Source: Azonexaceae bacterium
Lineage (GTDB): Bacteria; Pseudomonadota; Gammaproteobacteria; Burkholderiales; Rhodocyclaceae
Direction of reading: 5' to 3'
Length of the DNA: 36,790 bases
Assembly (NCBI GenBank): GCA_009469675.1
Contig: SSSZ01000055.1
Span: 1 to 36,790, forward strand
This document shows positions 26,505 through 35,376 of this stretch, in pieces. Position 1 is the first letter of the stretch, and each line of letters starts with the position of its first letter. The notes beneath the pieces were generated by a model, which was not told the DNA's origin, made no database searches, and saw nothing but the letters and a program-made list of their open reading frames with translations. Position numbers and translations under genes: made by a program.

Positions 26505-27137
26505 TCAGCCGCCGGCCGGCTGCAGGCAGCGGCGCAATGCGGCAACTTCGGCTTCCAGGGCCGTGACCCGTGCCTTCAGTTCGTCGATTTCCCGGCCGGG
26601 GGTGTCGCCGGGTCGGGGCTCCCCCGCCGGCGCCGGTTCACCGCTCAAGAGATGCATCCAGCGGTTTTCCCGGGAACCGGGCAGGCGGGGCAATTCGATT
26701 ACCAGAGGGTCGCCGGGGCGGGTGGCAAGTTCTTCGAGAAAGCCTTCGGTTGCGGAAATGTCGGCAAACCGGTGCAGGCGTTCGCAGTTGAGCCGCAGTT
26801 CGCCGGCGGTTTGCGGGCCGCGCAGCATAAGGACGGCGAGCAGGGCCGAGGCCTGGGTCGGCACACCGAGAGCCTTCTCCAGCCGGTGTTCAAAGCGGGC
26901 TACCCGGCTGCCGCTGGTTTCCGCTGCCAACCCCGCTCCCTTGAGGTTTTCCATGGCCTCGAGGATTTCGCCTTCGCCGGCGTCGAGCACCGGATTGCGG
27001 CTCGTCTTCTGGTTGCAGCCGGCAGCCAGGGCGTTGAGGGACAGGGGGTAGGTGTCGGGAACGGTCCGCTGTTTTTCCACCAGGGTGCCGAGGACGCGGG
27101 TTTCAAGGAGGGTAAGGGGAGGGCGCAGGGCGGTCAT
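26505..27137 (-). CDS. yceH: YceH-family (DUF480) protein (210 aa)
   Basis: Matches the YceH/UPF0502 family: LETRVLGTLVEKQRTVPDTYPLSLNALAAGCNQKTSRNPV at the N-terminus is diagnostic, as is LMLRGPQTAGELRLNCERLH later. The protein is built of two winged-helix domains (about 5-85 and 90-170). A coiled-coil tail follows (DELKARVTALEAEVAALRRC, about 185-204), which may mediate oligomers. Length is normal. No function is firmly known for the family. It is a stand-alone gene, convergent with the DUF302 gene and divergent from the lipoprotein gene at 27297. Confidence 0.88.
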   Translation of the reverse strand: MTALRPPLTLLETRVLGTLVEKQRTVPDTYPLSLNALAAGCNQKTSRNPVLDAGEGEILEAMENLKGAGLAAETSGSRVARFEHRLEKALGVPTQASALLAVLMLRGPQTAGELRLNCERLHRFADISATEGFLEELATRPGDPLVIELPRLPGSRENRWMHLLSGEPAPAGEPRPGDTPGREIDELKARVTALEAEVAALRRCLQPAGG

Positions 27138-27238
27138 GGACGGGGCTTTCTCAGGGTACGGACGAGGCGTCGGCGGGGTTTCGCAAGCGTTATTATGGCC
27201 TCTCGGCGGCGCTCTGCGGCTGTTTCATCCGGCCCCGT

Positions 27239-27267
27239 TTGTCGGCGGCGGGGCCGGCATTTATTAT
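27239..27267 (+). promoter_or_regulatory. Candidate sigma-70 promoter with internal hairpin
   Basis: -35-like TTGTCG (27239-27244), 17-base spacer, -10-like TATTAT (27262-27267), 29 bases before the lipoprotein start. A perfect 9-base GC stem, CCGGCCCCG / CGGGGCCGG at 27229-27237 and 27249-27257, overlaps the promoter. It could be an operator or the end of an upstream transcript. Confidence 0.45.
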
Positions 27268-27296
27268 GACAACCTCAAGCTTTCGGGGAGCAAATC

Positions 27297-27920
27297 TTGA
27301 AAACCATCCTGTTGGTGATCGGGGCCGCGGTACTGGGGTCGGGTTGCGCCTCCATCGTCGATGGCCGCAACCAGATGGTTTCGGTCGAGATGCGCAGCAA
27401 TGCGGCGCCGGTTTCCGGCGGATCGTGCCGCCTGGTGAACGACAAGGGGTCGTGGTTCGTCTATGCGCCGGGCAGCGCGGCGATCCGCCGCAGCTACGAG
27501 GATCTCAGCGTGCAGTGCCGCAAACCCGGTTTTGCCCTGGCCCAGGCTACCGTGAAGTCAGTGGTTCGGCCGCTCGTTTTCGGCAATATCCTGATTGGCG
27601 GGGTGGTCGGGGCGGGGGTCGATAGCGCCAACGGCGCCGCCTACGACTACCCGTCGCCCATCGTCGTCGAACTGGGCGACCGCCTCGAAGGGCCGGCCTC
27701 CGGCCAGGGAAAGCCGCCCGCCGAGACCGAACGCGAGCGCCAGGAAATTGCCCAGGCCAGCGTCCTCATCGGCGGACTCGGTTGCGCCATGGCCCAGGCC
27801 CCTTTCCGCTCCGGGCAGCGGAACGCCGACGTTTTCTACGAAGGGCGCTGCCTCGACGGCCGGGTTTACCATTCGGTCTGCCGCGCCGGCAGTTGCCGCC
27901 TGGCGAGCGCCTACGACTGA
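27297..27920 (+). CDS. Predicted lipoprotein (207 aa)
   Basis: Signal peptide with lipobox VLGSGC (Cys17) followed by ASIVDGRNQMVSVEMRS, a very common opening for small outer-membrane lipoproteins of unknown role. The start is TTG at 27297 with GGGGAG upstream; no ATG is suitably placed. A glycine-rich hydrophobic stretch, FGNILIGGVVGAGVDSANGA (about 100-119), may insert in or pack against the membrane. The central part has four cysteines in pairs and the C-terminus has three more (CLDG, CRAG, CRL), so disulfides are likely. Transcription probably starts from the promoter at 27239-27267. Repeat copy 2 begins at its stop codon. Confidence 0.78.
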   Translation: MKTILLVIGAAVLGSGCASIVDGRNQMVSVEMRSNAAPVSGGSCRLVNDKGSWFVYAPGSAAIRRSYEDLSVQCRKPGFALAQATVKSVVRPLVFGNILIGGVVGAGVDSANGAAYDYPSPIVVELGDRLEGPASGQGKPPAETERERQEIAQASVLIGGLGCAMAQAPFRSGQRNADVFYEGRCLDGRVYHSVCRAGSCRLASAYD

Positions 27921-28022
27921 TACCCATTGGCTTTCAACCGATCGGTTGTCGACTTCGCCTGGCCGTGCTCCAGCACTGGCTTCGGCACGTCTTCGCGTCT
28001 CGATTGGAAAGCGAATGGGTAT
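27920..28022. repeat. Palindromic interspersed repeat, copy 2 (~103 bp)
   Basis: Outer arms are ATACCCATTGGCTTTCAA and TTGGAAAGCGAATGGGTAT. The core TTGTCGACTTCGC, GTGCTCCAGCAC and CGTCTTCGCG is shared with copy 1 (21158-21261), in the same orientation. It begins on the last A of the TGA stop of the lipoprotein gene and ends just before the 3' end of the convergent FolE-like gene, so it could serve as a bidirectional terminator. Confidence 0.8.
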
Positions 28023-28035
28023 GAGCGGGGCGGGT

Positions 28036-28665
28036 TCAGCGCCCGCCGATGGCCCGCAGGAACTCGTTGCGCAACTGATCGGAGGTTTCGAAAACGCCGG
28101 CGAAGGCCTGGGTGACCACCCGTTCGTCGCCGCGGCGGTCCTCGCCGAGCAGCAGGCAGAGCTGTTCCGCCTCGATGACGCAGGCGGCGCCGGCGGCCTG
28201 GCCGTAGGTGACGAGGGCGTCGGCGATGTCGCGGGTCATCCATTCCTGGTAGGTGAAGCGGTGGCCGATGGCGTCGACAAGGCGGGCGATGCGGCCGAAA
28301 CCGTGGAGCTCCCCCCCCGGCAGGTAGGCGACGTGGGCGACGCCGCGGAAAGGCACGAGATGATGCGGGCAGACGCCGTGAACCGCGATGCCGCGGATCA
28401 CCACCAGGTCGGCGCGGTCGTCGGCGAAACCCTCGCCCAGGGCTGTTGCCGGGTCGAGGTCGTAGCCGCCGAGGAGGCGCTTCTGCCAGAGTTCGCGCAC
28501 CCGCTGGGCGGTGCGCCCCAGGTGCGGGGTGTCGGCGGCGATACCGCAGGCCGCCAGCAGATCGCCGACCGCCTTTTCGAAAGCCGTGGCGTCGAAGGCG
28601 CCGGGGCGGGGAATGCCGACGCCGCAACGGGCGGCGGGGGCGAGGTGGTCGTCGGAGGGGGGCAT
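28036..28665 (-). CDS. Divergent GTP cyclohydrolase I (FolE)-like protein (209 aa)
   Basis: Clearly of the FolE (T-fold) family: GVCPHHLVPFRGVAHVAYLP carries the zinc Cys and His, and EAEQLCLLL carries the second zinc Cys. The YQEWMT Glu fits the guanine-binding Glu152 of E. coli FolE. However, several residues that define true FolE differ: Glu111 of CEHH is Pro, His179 (VHYC in E. coli) is Gln, SK of the GLSK loop is GR, and the Arg of the following RG is not obvious. True FolE makes dihydroneopterin triphosphate from GTP; this protein may be a FolE paralogue with altered chemistry. The start ATG 28665 was chosen because upstream codons run into the restriction-gene remnant. Confidence 0.8.
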   Translation of the reverse strand: MPPSDDHLAPAARCGVGIPRPGAFDATAFEKAVGDLLAACGIAADTPHLGRTAQRVRELWQKRLLGGYDLDPATALGEGFADDRADLVVIRGIAVHGVCPHHLVPFRGVAHVAYLPGGELHGFGRIARLVDAIGHRFTYQEWMTRDIADALVTYGQAAGAACVIEAEQLCLLLGEDRRGDERVVTQAFAGVFETSDQLRNEFLRAIGGR

Positions 28666-28685
28666 GGCGATTCCGTGAGGGGCGT

Positions 28686-29117
28686 CTAGCCGAGGCCCCC
28701 ATCGTAGGCCGCTTTCCACTGTTTTGCCAGGTCCGGCAGACGAGTCAGGACTTCCCGACCGAAAATGACTTCGTCGACATAGCCCATGTGGAGTATGTCG
28801 ATTAGCCGGCAAAGATAGGAGCGTCCGCACCGCCACCAGGTGTAGTGGTCGTCCACGAACAGCACATGGGCCACTTTTTTGCCCGTGGCCCGACGGAGTT
28901 CGGCGAGTTCCATGCCATCGAGCAGTGTCTCGTAGACGCCGTCGGCAACCCGGCTGCCAAAGGTGGTGGTGGTGTAGTACTCCTTGATTTCCCAAATGGC
29001 GATCGGATTGACCGCCGCCGGAAAGGCCCCATCGACCCGCCGCGACAGGGTGCGCAGGGGCATGGCGCCGTCGGTCATGGTGGTCAGGCGGCGCGGGTCG
29101 AATTTTGCCGAGGCCAT
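28686..29117 (-). pseudogene. Type II restriction endonuclease, C-terminal remnant (about 143 aa)
   Basis: Residues NPIAIWEIKEYYTTTTFGSR resemble a PD-(D/E)xK-type core (Glu-Ile-Lys), followed by ADGVYETLLDGMELAELR. The rest (KKVAHVLFVDDHYTWWRCG) is compatible with the C-terminal part of a restriction enzyme. The apparent start at 29117 overlaps the methyltransferase remnant on the other strand, so it is accidental: the true N-terminus is lost. The remnant lies 20 bases before the FolE-like start. The restriction assignment depends strongly on the adjoining methyltransferase; recognition sequence unknown. Confidence 0.6.
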
Positions 29118-29442
29118 GGCCTCGGCGAGGCCGGGGGACTTGGTCTATTGCGATCCGCCCTACGCCGACAGCCAGGCGATTCTCTACGGCGCCCAGAATT
29201 TTTCCCTGGCCCGCCTGTTTGCCTCCATCGCCGAGTGCAAGACCCGCGGTGTCTATGTGGCCCTTAGCCTGGATGGAACCAAGTATTCCGGCGAGCGGGT
29301 CTGCGACGTGCCGATTCCTGCCGGGCTTTTCGCACGGGAGGCCTTCGTCGATGTCGGGCGTTCGATGCTCAAGCGCTTCCAGATGGAGGGCTTCAGTCTG
29401 GAAGACCACGAGGTTCGCGACCGCCTCTTGCTGACCTATTGA
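29095..29442 (+). pseudogene. DNA adenine methyltransferase (D12 class), C-terminal remnant (~115 aa)
   Basis: Homology begins near 29095-29101 and contains the catalytic motif IV, VYCDPPYADSQAILYGAQ, typical of N6-adenine methyltransferases of the Dam/MboIA (D12) class. It continues through VALSLDGTKYSGERVC and ends GRSMLKRFQMEGF...DRLLLTY, which looks like a natural C-terminus. The N-terminal AdoMet-binding motif (FxGxG) is missing; upstream codons in this frame are antisense to the endonuclease remnant. The open frame starts at 28984 but its first ~37 residues are not methyltransferase-like. No activity is expected. Its last 7 bases overlap the convergent AraC-type gene. Confidence 0.85.
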
Positions 29443-30488
29443 ATATTGGCCGCCAGGCGCCGCCGATAGTGGGCCGGGGCGACGCCGGTCCAGTCGACGA
29501 AGGCGCGGTAGAAGGCCGAGGTGTCGGCATAGCCGAGGTCGCCGGCGATCTGGGCGATCGAGTCGCCGGTCTTGGCCAGCCGGGCCAGGGCCATGTCGCG
29601 GCGCAGGGCGTCCTTGATGGCGCGAAAGCTCGATCCCTCGTCTTCCAGGCGGCGGTGTACGCTGCGCGGCGAGAGATGCAGGCGGTCGGCGATATCCTCC
29701 AGGGTGAGGGATTCGGGGAGGGCTGCCCGGAGCAGATCGCGGACGCGCAGCACCATGGCGCGGTCGTGCCGGTAGAGGGTGGTGAGTTTGCCCGGGGCGC
29801 CTTCGAGAAAGGCGGCGAGGGCCGCTTCGTCCCGGCGGATGGGGAGCTCCAGAAAGTTGGCGTTGAAACTGGCGACCAGGACTTCACCGGCGAATTCGGA
29901 ACGTTCGGTGTAGATCAGCGCGTAATCGTCGGCGTGGAACGGGCGGGAATAGGGAAAGACGACGCTGTCCAGCGCCAGGCCGCGGCCCACCAGCCAGCAC
30001 GCCAGGCCGTGCAGCAGCCGAAGCAGCCATTCGAAGGCGAAGACCCGCCCGGGGTCGTCGGCGTCGGTGGCCAGGGGGCGGGTTTCGCCGATCACCAGTT
30101 CGGCTTTGCCGCGGTTGCGCCGCACGGCGACGCTGAGGTCGGGAAGGACGATGCGCAGGAACCGGCTGGTCCGTTGCAGCGCCTCGGCCAGGTTGGGGGC
30201 GGTCACGGTGCCGCGGCACAGGAACTCGAAACTGCCGACCCGCATGGGCAGGGAGAAGAGACCGAAGGCCTCGTCGTCGAGTTCGCGGTTGAGGCGGTTG
30301 TAGAGGGCGGCGTAGCGGTCAATGGGAACGCGGCTGGCGGGGTCTGCAATGTGAATCCCGGCCAGGGCGAGCAGTGAACCGGTATCCCGGCCCTGCCGCC
30401 GGCAGCCCGAAAGCATGCCGGTGACGAAGCCCATGGCCACGGTGGCGCGGCTTGGCGCGATGGCGGGGAGCGGCTTTTGTTCCGGCAC
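29436..30488 (-). CDS. AraC-family transcriptional regulator (350 aa)
   Basis: N-terminal AraC_binding-like domain of the OruR/ArgR-type subgroup (about 15-220, with GTVTAPNLAEALQRTSRFLR). The C-terminal double helix-turn-helix spans about 250-345: LEDIADRLHLSPRSVHRRLE for the first helix-turn-helix and IAQIAGDLGYADTSAFYRAF for the second, with the family end GVAPAHYRR. The GTG start at 30488 has a strong AGGAGG ribosome site. It is divergent from icmF with a 141-base shared promoter region, so it probably controls icmF, perhaps in response to a short branched acid or its CoA ester. The ligand is inferred only from the neighbour. Confidence 0.9.
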   Translation of the reverse strand: MPEQKPLPAIAPSRATVAMGFVTGMLSGCRRQGRDTGSLLALAGIHIADPASRVPIDRYAALYNRLNRELDDEAFGLFSLPMRVGSFEFLCRGTVTAPNLAEALQRTSRFLRIVLPDLSVAVRRNRGKAELVIGETRPLATDADDPGRVFAFEWLLRLLHGLACWLVGRGLALDSVVFPYSRPFHADDYALIYTERSEFAGEVLVASFNANFLELPIRRDEAALAAFLEGAPGKLTTLYRHDRAMVLRVRDLLRAALPESLTLEDIADRLHLSPRSVHRRLEDEGSSFRAIKDALRRDMALARLAKTGDSIAQIAGDLGYADTSAFYRAFVDWTGVAPAHYRRRLAANIQ

Positions 30489-30539
30489 GGCAGAGCCTCC
30501 TGCGGATCGATGGGCGACAGATTACCACGTTGGCGGCAT

Positions 30540-30567
30540 TTGCACGATTATCGTCCTCCGTCACAAT
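30540..30567 (+). promoter_or_regulatory. Weak candidate promoter for icmF
   Basis: -35-like TTGCAC (30540-30545), 16-base spacer, -10-like CACAAT (30562-30567), 62 bases before the icmF start in the region shared with the AraC gene. The match is modest, as expected for an activator-dependent promoter. Confidence 0.3.
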
Positions 30568-30629
30568 GATGCCGGGGGCAAAGGGTTCTAGACTTTGCCT
30601 TTCACTTCTTTCACCCGAGGATGGCTGTC

Positions 30630-33600
30630 ATGACCGATCTGTCGATCACGAAGAAAATCGCTCCCTACAAGCCGAAGAACAAGGTTCGTTTCGTTACCGC
30701 CGCTTCGCTCTTCGACGGTCACGATGCCTCCATCAACATCATGCGCCGCATCCTCCAGTCCACCGGTGCCGAAGTGATTCACCTGGGCCACAACCGCTCG
30801 GTGCAGGAGATCGTCAATGCCGCCCTGCAGGAAGACGTCCAGGGTATCGCCATTACGTCGTACCAGGGCGGCCACGTCGAGTTCTTCAAATACATGATCG
30901 ACCTCCTCAAGGCGGGCGGCGGCAGCGAGATCAAGGTGTTCGGCGGCGGCGGCGGGGTCATCGTGCCGGCCGAGATCAAGGAATTGCACCAATACGGCGT
31001 GACTCGCCTTTATTCCCCCGACGACGGCGCCAAGCTCGGCCTTCAGGGCATGATTAACGAGGTGGTGGCCGGCGCCGACTTCGACCTCGGCAAAATCCTC
31101 CCCGAAGGCGACGTCGTCGCCCAGTTGAAATCGGGCAACCGCCGCACCCTGGCACGCGTCGTGACAGCGCTGGAGAATGGCGTGGCGCCCCAGTGGAAGG
31201 AGCCGATCCTCAAGGCGGCGGCCGAACTCGAAACCCCCACCCTCGGCATCACCGGCACCGGCGGGGCGGGCAAATCCTCCCTCACCGACGAACTGGTGCG
31301 CCGCTTCCGCCTCGACCAGGCGGACAGCCAGAAAATCGCCATCATTTCCATTGACCCGTCGAGGAAGCGCACCGGCGGGGCGCTCCTGGGCGACCGCATC
31401 CGCATGAACGCCATCGAGCACGAAAATATCTACATGCGGTCGCTGGCCACCCGTGACACGGGCAGCGAGATTTCCGCCGCCCTGCCCGAGGTCATCGCCG
31501 CCTGCAAGCTTTCCGGTTTCGACCTGGTGGTGGTCGAGACCTCGGGTATCGGCCAGGGCGATGCCGCCATCGTGCCCTTCGTCGATGTCTCGCTCTACGT
31601 CATGACCCCCGAATTCGGCGCCGCCTCGCAGCTGGAGAAGATCGACATGCTCGACTTCGCCGATTTCGTCGCCATCAACAAGTTCGACCGCAAGGGCGCC
31701 GAGGATGCGCTGCGCGACGTGCGCAAGCAGTACCAGCGCAACCGCGAACTGTTCACCACGCCCACCGACGACATGCCGGTGTTCGGCACCCAGGCCGCCC
31801 GTTTCAACGACGATGGCGTCACCGCGCTCTATCAGGCCATCGTCCCCAAGCTCGGCGAATTCGGCCTCAAGCTCAAGCCGGGCAAGCTGCCCCTGGTCAC
31901 CGTCAAGCAATCCTCCGGTTCCCGCGCCATCGTTCCCACCGCCCGGGTCCGCTACCTGGCGGAAATCGCCGAGACCGTGCGCGGCTACCACGCCCATACC
32001 GACAAGCAGGTCGGACTGGCCCGGGAGCGCCAGGCCCTGCGGCTGTCCAAGGGGATTTTCCAGGGCTGCGACAAGAACGCCGCCGACTTTGACGAACTTA
32101 TCGCCTGGAAGGACGGTGAACTCGATCCCAAGGCCAAGAAGCTCCTCGACATGTGGCCTGATACCCTCAAGGCCTATTCTGGCGACGACTACGTGGTCAA
32201 GATCCGCGACAAGGAAATCCGTACCCGCCTGGTGACCGAATCCTTGTCCGGCACCAAGATCCGCAAGGTCGTCCTGCCCAAGTTCGGCGACGATGGCGAG
32301 GTGCTGCGCTTCCTCATGCGGGAGAACGTTCCCGGCTCCTTCCCCTACACCGCTGGCGTCTTCGCCTTCAAGCGCGAAAACGAAGACCCCACCCGCATGT
32401 TCGCCGGTGAAGGTGATGCCTTCCGTACCAATCGCCGCTTCAAGCGCGTTTCCGAAGGCATGCCGGCCAAGCGCCTGTCCACCGCCTTCGACTCGGTCAC
32501 CCTTTACGGCTGCGATCCCGACGAGCGCCCGGACATCTACGGCAAGATCGGGAATTCCGGCGTCTCCATCGCCACCCTCGATGACATGAAGGTGCTCTAC
32601 GACGGCTTCGAGCTGTGCAACCCGACGACCTCGGTGTCGATGACCATCAACGGCCCGGCGCCGATCATCCTGGCCTGTTTCTTCAACACCGCCATCGACC
32701 AGCAGATGGCCAAGTTCAAGGCCGACAACGGCCGCGATCCCACCGAGGACGAGGCGGAAAAAATCCGCGAATGGGTGCGCGCCAACGTGCGCGGCACGGT
32801 CCAGGCCGACATCCTCAAGGAAGACCAGGGCCAGAACACCTGCATCTTCTCCACCGAGTTCGCCTTGAAGATGATGGGCGACATCCAGGAATACTTCGTC
32901 CATAACGACGTCAAGAATTTCTACTCGGTGTCGATTTCCGGCTACCACATCGCCGAGGCCGGGGCGAACCCGATCAGCCAGCTCGCCTTCACCCTGGCCA
33001 ACGGCTTCACCTACGTCGAGAGCTACCTGGCCCGGGGCATGCAGATCGACGATTTCGCCCCCAATCTCTCCTTCTTCTTCAGCAACGGCATGGACCCGGA
33101 ATACTCGGTGATCGGCCGCGTGGCGCGGCGCATCTGGGCGGTGGCCATGAAGAACCGCTACGGCGCCAACGAGCGCAGCCAGAAGCTCAAGTACCACATC
33201 CAGACCTCGGGCCGCTCGCTGCACGCCCAGGAAATGGATTTCAACGACATCCGGACGACCCTGCAGGCCCTGATCGCCATCTACGACAACTGCAACAGCC
33301 TGCACACCAACGCCTACGACGAGGCGATCACCACCCCCACCGACGAATCGGTGCGCCGCGCCATGGCCATCCAGCTCGTCATCAACCGGGAATGGGGTGT
33401 CGCCAAGAACGAGAACCCCAACCAGGGCGCCTTCATCATCGACGAACTGACCGACCTGGTGGAAGAAGCCGTGTTGAAGGAATTCGAAGCCATCGCCTCC
33501 CGCGGCGGCGTGCTGGGCGCCATGGAAACCGGCTACCAGCGCGGCAAGATCCAGGAGGAATCCCTTTACTACGAGCACAAGAAGCACGACGGCTCCTACC

Positions 33601-33887
33601 CGATCATCGGCGTCAACACCTTCCTCAACCCCAAGGGCAGCGCCCAGCAGGAGATCGAGCTGGCCCGTTCGACGGAGGAGGAAAAACAGTCCCAGATCAA
33701 GCGCCTGCGCGACTTCCACGCCCGCAACGCCGGCCAGGCCCCGGCCCTGCTGGAGAAATTGAAGCAGACGGTCATCGACAACGGCAACGTCTTCGCCGTC
33801 CTGGTCGATGCCGTCAAATACTGCTCCCTCGGCCAGATCACCGGCGCCCTCTACGAAGTGGGCGGCCAGTACCGACGCAGCATGTAA
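30630..33887 (+). CDS. icmF: Fused isobutyryl-CoA mutase IcmF (1085 aa)
   Basis: Adenosylcobalamin-dependent enzyme interconverting isobutyryl-CoA and n-butyryl-CoA; some IcmF also act on pivalyl-CoA. Domain order is diagnostic. A B12-binding domain (about 15-150) has the lower-ligand His31 in FDGHDAS. The G-protein chaperone domain (about 190-400) has Walker [10 protein letters not shown] (209-217), ETSGIGQGD and base-reading NKFD (350-353). The mutase barrel follows (about 530-1085), with [19 protein letters not shown] and [10 protein letters not shown]. Methylmalonyl-CoA mutase lacks the central GTPase fusion. Two ATGs are in frame, at 30621 and 30630; the second is preferred because GAGG lies 9 bases before it, whereas it abuts the first. 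A strong terminator follows at 33952. The divergent AraC gene is the likely regulator. Confidence 0.95.
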   Translation: MTDLSITKKIAPYKPKNKVRFVTAASLFDGHDASINIMRRILQSTGAEVIHLGHNRSVQEIVNAALQEDVQGIAITSYQGGHVEFFKYMIDLLKAGGGSEIKVFGGGGGVIVPAEIKELHQYGVTRLYSPDDGAKLGLQGMINEVVAGADFDLGKILPEGDVVAQLKSGNRRTLARVVTALENGVAPQWKEPILKAAAELETPTLGITGTGGAGKSSLTDELVRRFRLDQADSQKIAIISIDPSRKRTGGALLGDRIRMNAIEHENIYMRSLATRDTGSEISAALPEVIAACKLSGFDLVVVETSGIGQGDAAIVPFVDVSLYVMTPEFGAASQLEKIDMLDFADFVAINKFDRKGAEDALRDVRKQYQRNRELFTTPTDDMPVFGTQAARFNDDGVTALYQAIVPKLGEFGLKLKPGKLPLVTVKQSSGSRAIVPTARVRYLAEIAETVRGYHAHTDKQVGLARERQALRLSKGIFQGCDKNAADFDELIAWKDGELDPKAKKLLDMWPDTLKAYSGDDYVVKIRDKEIRTRLVTESLSGTKIRKVVLPKFGDDGEVLRFLMRENVPGSFPYTAGVFAFKRENEDPTRMFAGEGDAFRTNRRFKRVSEGMPAKRLSTAFDSVTLYGCDPDERPDIYGKIGNSGVSIATLDDMKVLYDGFELCNPTTSVSMTINGPAPIILACFFNTAIDQQMAKFKADNGRDPTEDEAEKIREWVRANVRGTVQADILKEDQGQNTCIFSTEFALKMMGDIQEYFVHNDVKNFYSVSISGYHIAEAGANPISQLAFTLANGFTYVESYLARGMQIDDFAPNLSFFFSNGMDPEYSVIGRVARRIWAVAMKNRYGANERSQKLKYHIQTSGRSLHAQEMDFNDIRTTLQALIAIYDNCNSLHTNAYDEAITTPTDESVRRAMAIQLVINREWGVAKNENPNQGAFIIDELTDLVEEAVLKEFEAIASRGGVLGAMETGYQRGKIQEESLYYEHKKHDGSYPIIGVNTFLNPKGSAQQEIELARSTEEEKQSQIKRLRDFHARNAGQAPALLEKLKQTVIDNGNVFAVLVDAVKYCSLGQITGALYEVGGQYRRSM

Positions 33888-33951
33888 CGACTCCTCAGTA
33901 CTCCTCCTACCAAGAGGGGAACAGCGTGTCTGCCCTACCCGGGTGGGCAAT

Positions 33952-33984
33952 AAAGGCGGGGCTACGTACCCCGCCTCTTTTTTT
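33952..33984 (+). terminator. Rho-independent terminator of icmF
   Basis: Stem GGCGGGG (33955-33961) and CCCCGCC (33969-33975), loop CTACGTA, then TC and a run of seven T. It begins 64 bases after the icmF stop and separates icmF from the binding-protein gene. Confidence 0.92.
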
Positions 33985-34108
33985 GTACTATCCTCCGCTA
34001 GCCAATTGTCGTCGCGGCGACAGTTGCCCCACGGACGCACGCCTAGACTGCAACCGACCCCGACAAGAACCGCCCTCCAGGGCGGCACCCACTGCCATAG
34101 GAGGATCC

Positions 34109-35224
34109 ATGAAGACATTGCGCGCCCTGGTGGCGACCGGCGTGGCGCTTTTCGCCCTTGCCGCGCCGGCCCAGGAAACCATCAAGCTTGGTCAGACCGC
34201 CGCGCTCACCGGCCCCCTGGCCGAATTGGGCAGCGAATACCGGGACGGTGCCCTGGCCTATTTCAAGAGCGTCAATGAAAAAGGCGGCGTCCACGGCCGC
34301 AAGATCGAACTCATCTCCTTGGACGACGGCTATGTCGTGGCCCGCAGCGAGGAGAACGCCCGGAAGCTCCTGCGGGAAGAGAAGGTGCTGGCCTTTTTCG
34401 GCCCCTTCGGCACGGCCAACGTGACGGCGATCAAACCCCTGATCGACGAGCAGGGCGTCCCCACCCTGGCCCCCTATACCGGCTCCGACGACCTGCGTAA
34501 ATTCAACCGCAACATTTTCTGGCTGCGCGCCAGTTACGGCGACGAAACCGAAAAAATCGTCGAACAGCTGGTGGCGGTGGGCATCAAGCGCATCGGCGTG
34601 TTTTACCAGAACGACGCCTTCGGCCTTTCCGGCCTGGCCGGGGTGGAAAACGCCCTAAAAAAGCGCAACCTGGCCCTGACCGGCAAGGGCGCCTTCGAGA
34701 AGAACACCGTCGATGTCGCTGCCGGGGTCCAGGCCATCGCCGCCGCCGACCCCCAGGCCGTGGTCCTGGTCAGCACCTACAAGCCCGCCGCCGCCTTCGT
34801 CCGGGAAATGAAGAAGACTGGCAAGTCGCCCCAGGTATTCACCCTTTCGGTGGTCGGCTTCAAGGCCCTGGCCGCCGAACTGGGGGCCGACGCCACGGGC
34901 ATCGCCATCAGCCAGGTCGTGCCCTTCCCCTGGAGCGCCACCCAGCCCCTCGTGCGGGAATTCCAGAAGCTTCCGGCGGCGGCGATGCCGCCGGCCGGAG
35001 CGACCTTCACCACCCTGGAGGGCTACATGGCCGCCAAGGTGACGGTGGAGGCCCTGCGCCGGGCCGGACCCCAGCCCACCCGGGAAAAGCTCATCGCTGC
35101 TCTGGAAACCATGGGCGACTACGATCTTGGCGGCGTTTCGGTACGCTACAACCCGACCAGCCACATCGGCTCCCGCTTTACCGAACTCACCATCGTCGGC
35201 CGGGACGGCAAACTCTTCCGCTGA
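34109..35224 (+). CDS. ABC transporter periplasmic substrate-binding protein, Leu/Ile/Val type (371 aa)
   Basis: Periplasmic binding protein of type I fold (LivJ/Peripla_BP_6 family). Signal peptide 1-21 (MKTLRALVATGVALFALA, cleavage near APA-QE). The mature start ETIKLGQTAALTGPLAELG and GGVHGRKIELISLDDGY are typical of branched-chain amino acid and aromatic acid binders. The start ATG 34109 has AGGAGG-like spacing (TAGGAGGATCC). No permease or ATPase gene accompanies it, so it is an orphan receptor: it may use a transporter encoded elsewhere or serve as a sensor for the chemoreceptor genes downstream. Its position after icmF suggests a branched-chain substrate; this is inference, since a terminator separates the two genes. 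Confidence 0.9.
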   Translation: MKTLRALVATGVALFALAAPAQETIKLGQTAALTGPLAELGSEYRDGALAYFKSVNEKGGVHGRKIELISLDDGYVVARSEENARKLLREEKVLAFFGPFGTANVTAIKPLIDEQGVPTLAPYTGSDDLRKFNRNIFWLRASYGDETEKIVEQLVAVGIKRIGVFYQNDAFGLSGLAGVENALKKRNLALTGKGAFEKNTVDVAAGVQAIAAADPQAVVLVSTYKPAAAFVREMKKTGKSPQVFTLSVVGFKALAAELGADATGIAISQVVPFPWSATQPLVREFQKLPAAAMPPAGATFTTLEGYMAAKVTVEALRRAGPQPTREKLIAALETMGDYDLGGVSVRYNPTSHIGSRFTELTIVGRDGKLFR

Positions 35225-35251
35225 AACTCAGGCCAGTTCGGCATTCGGCGC

Positions 35252-35279
35252 AAAGACGGGGGCAGCCCCGTCTTTTTTT
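35252..35279 (+). terminator. Rho-independent terminator after the binding-protein gene
   Basis: Perfect stem AAAGACGGGG / CCCCGTCTTT with loop GCAG (35262-35265) and a run of T continuing to 35279. It lies 27 bases after the stop and isolates the binding protein from the PAS/chemoreceptor pair. Confidence 0.93.
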
Positions 35280-35376
35280 GCGTATACTCGCCAACTATTA
35301 CAAAAGGCAATTGTTCCGACAGAGCCCGGGCCGCCGACGGCCCGCCGCGATCATTCGACAGGACAGGGAGGTGCCG

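Noticed and set aside
28984-29094. N-terminal 37 residues of the open frame leading into the methyltransferase remnant
   Set aside because: They are antisense to endonuclease codons and show no methyltransferase similarity, so they were left out of the remnant.
30630-33887. Assignment as methylmalonyl-CoA mutase
   Set aside because: The order B12 domain, GTPase domain, mutase domain in one chain is specific to IcmF; methylmalonyl-CoA mutase has the B12 domain at the C-terminus and a separate GTPase.
30588-34118. Minus-strand open frame (1176 codons) opposite icmF
   Set aside because: Mirror frame of a highly conserved mutase; the translation is repetitive Val/Gly/Asp with no motif.
35225-35376. 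Possible small RNA between the binding protein and the PAS gene
   Set aside because: The only structure is the terminator of the upstream gene at 35252-35279; no independent promoter is convincing.
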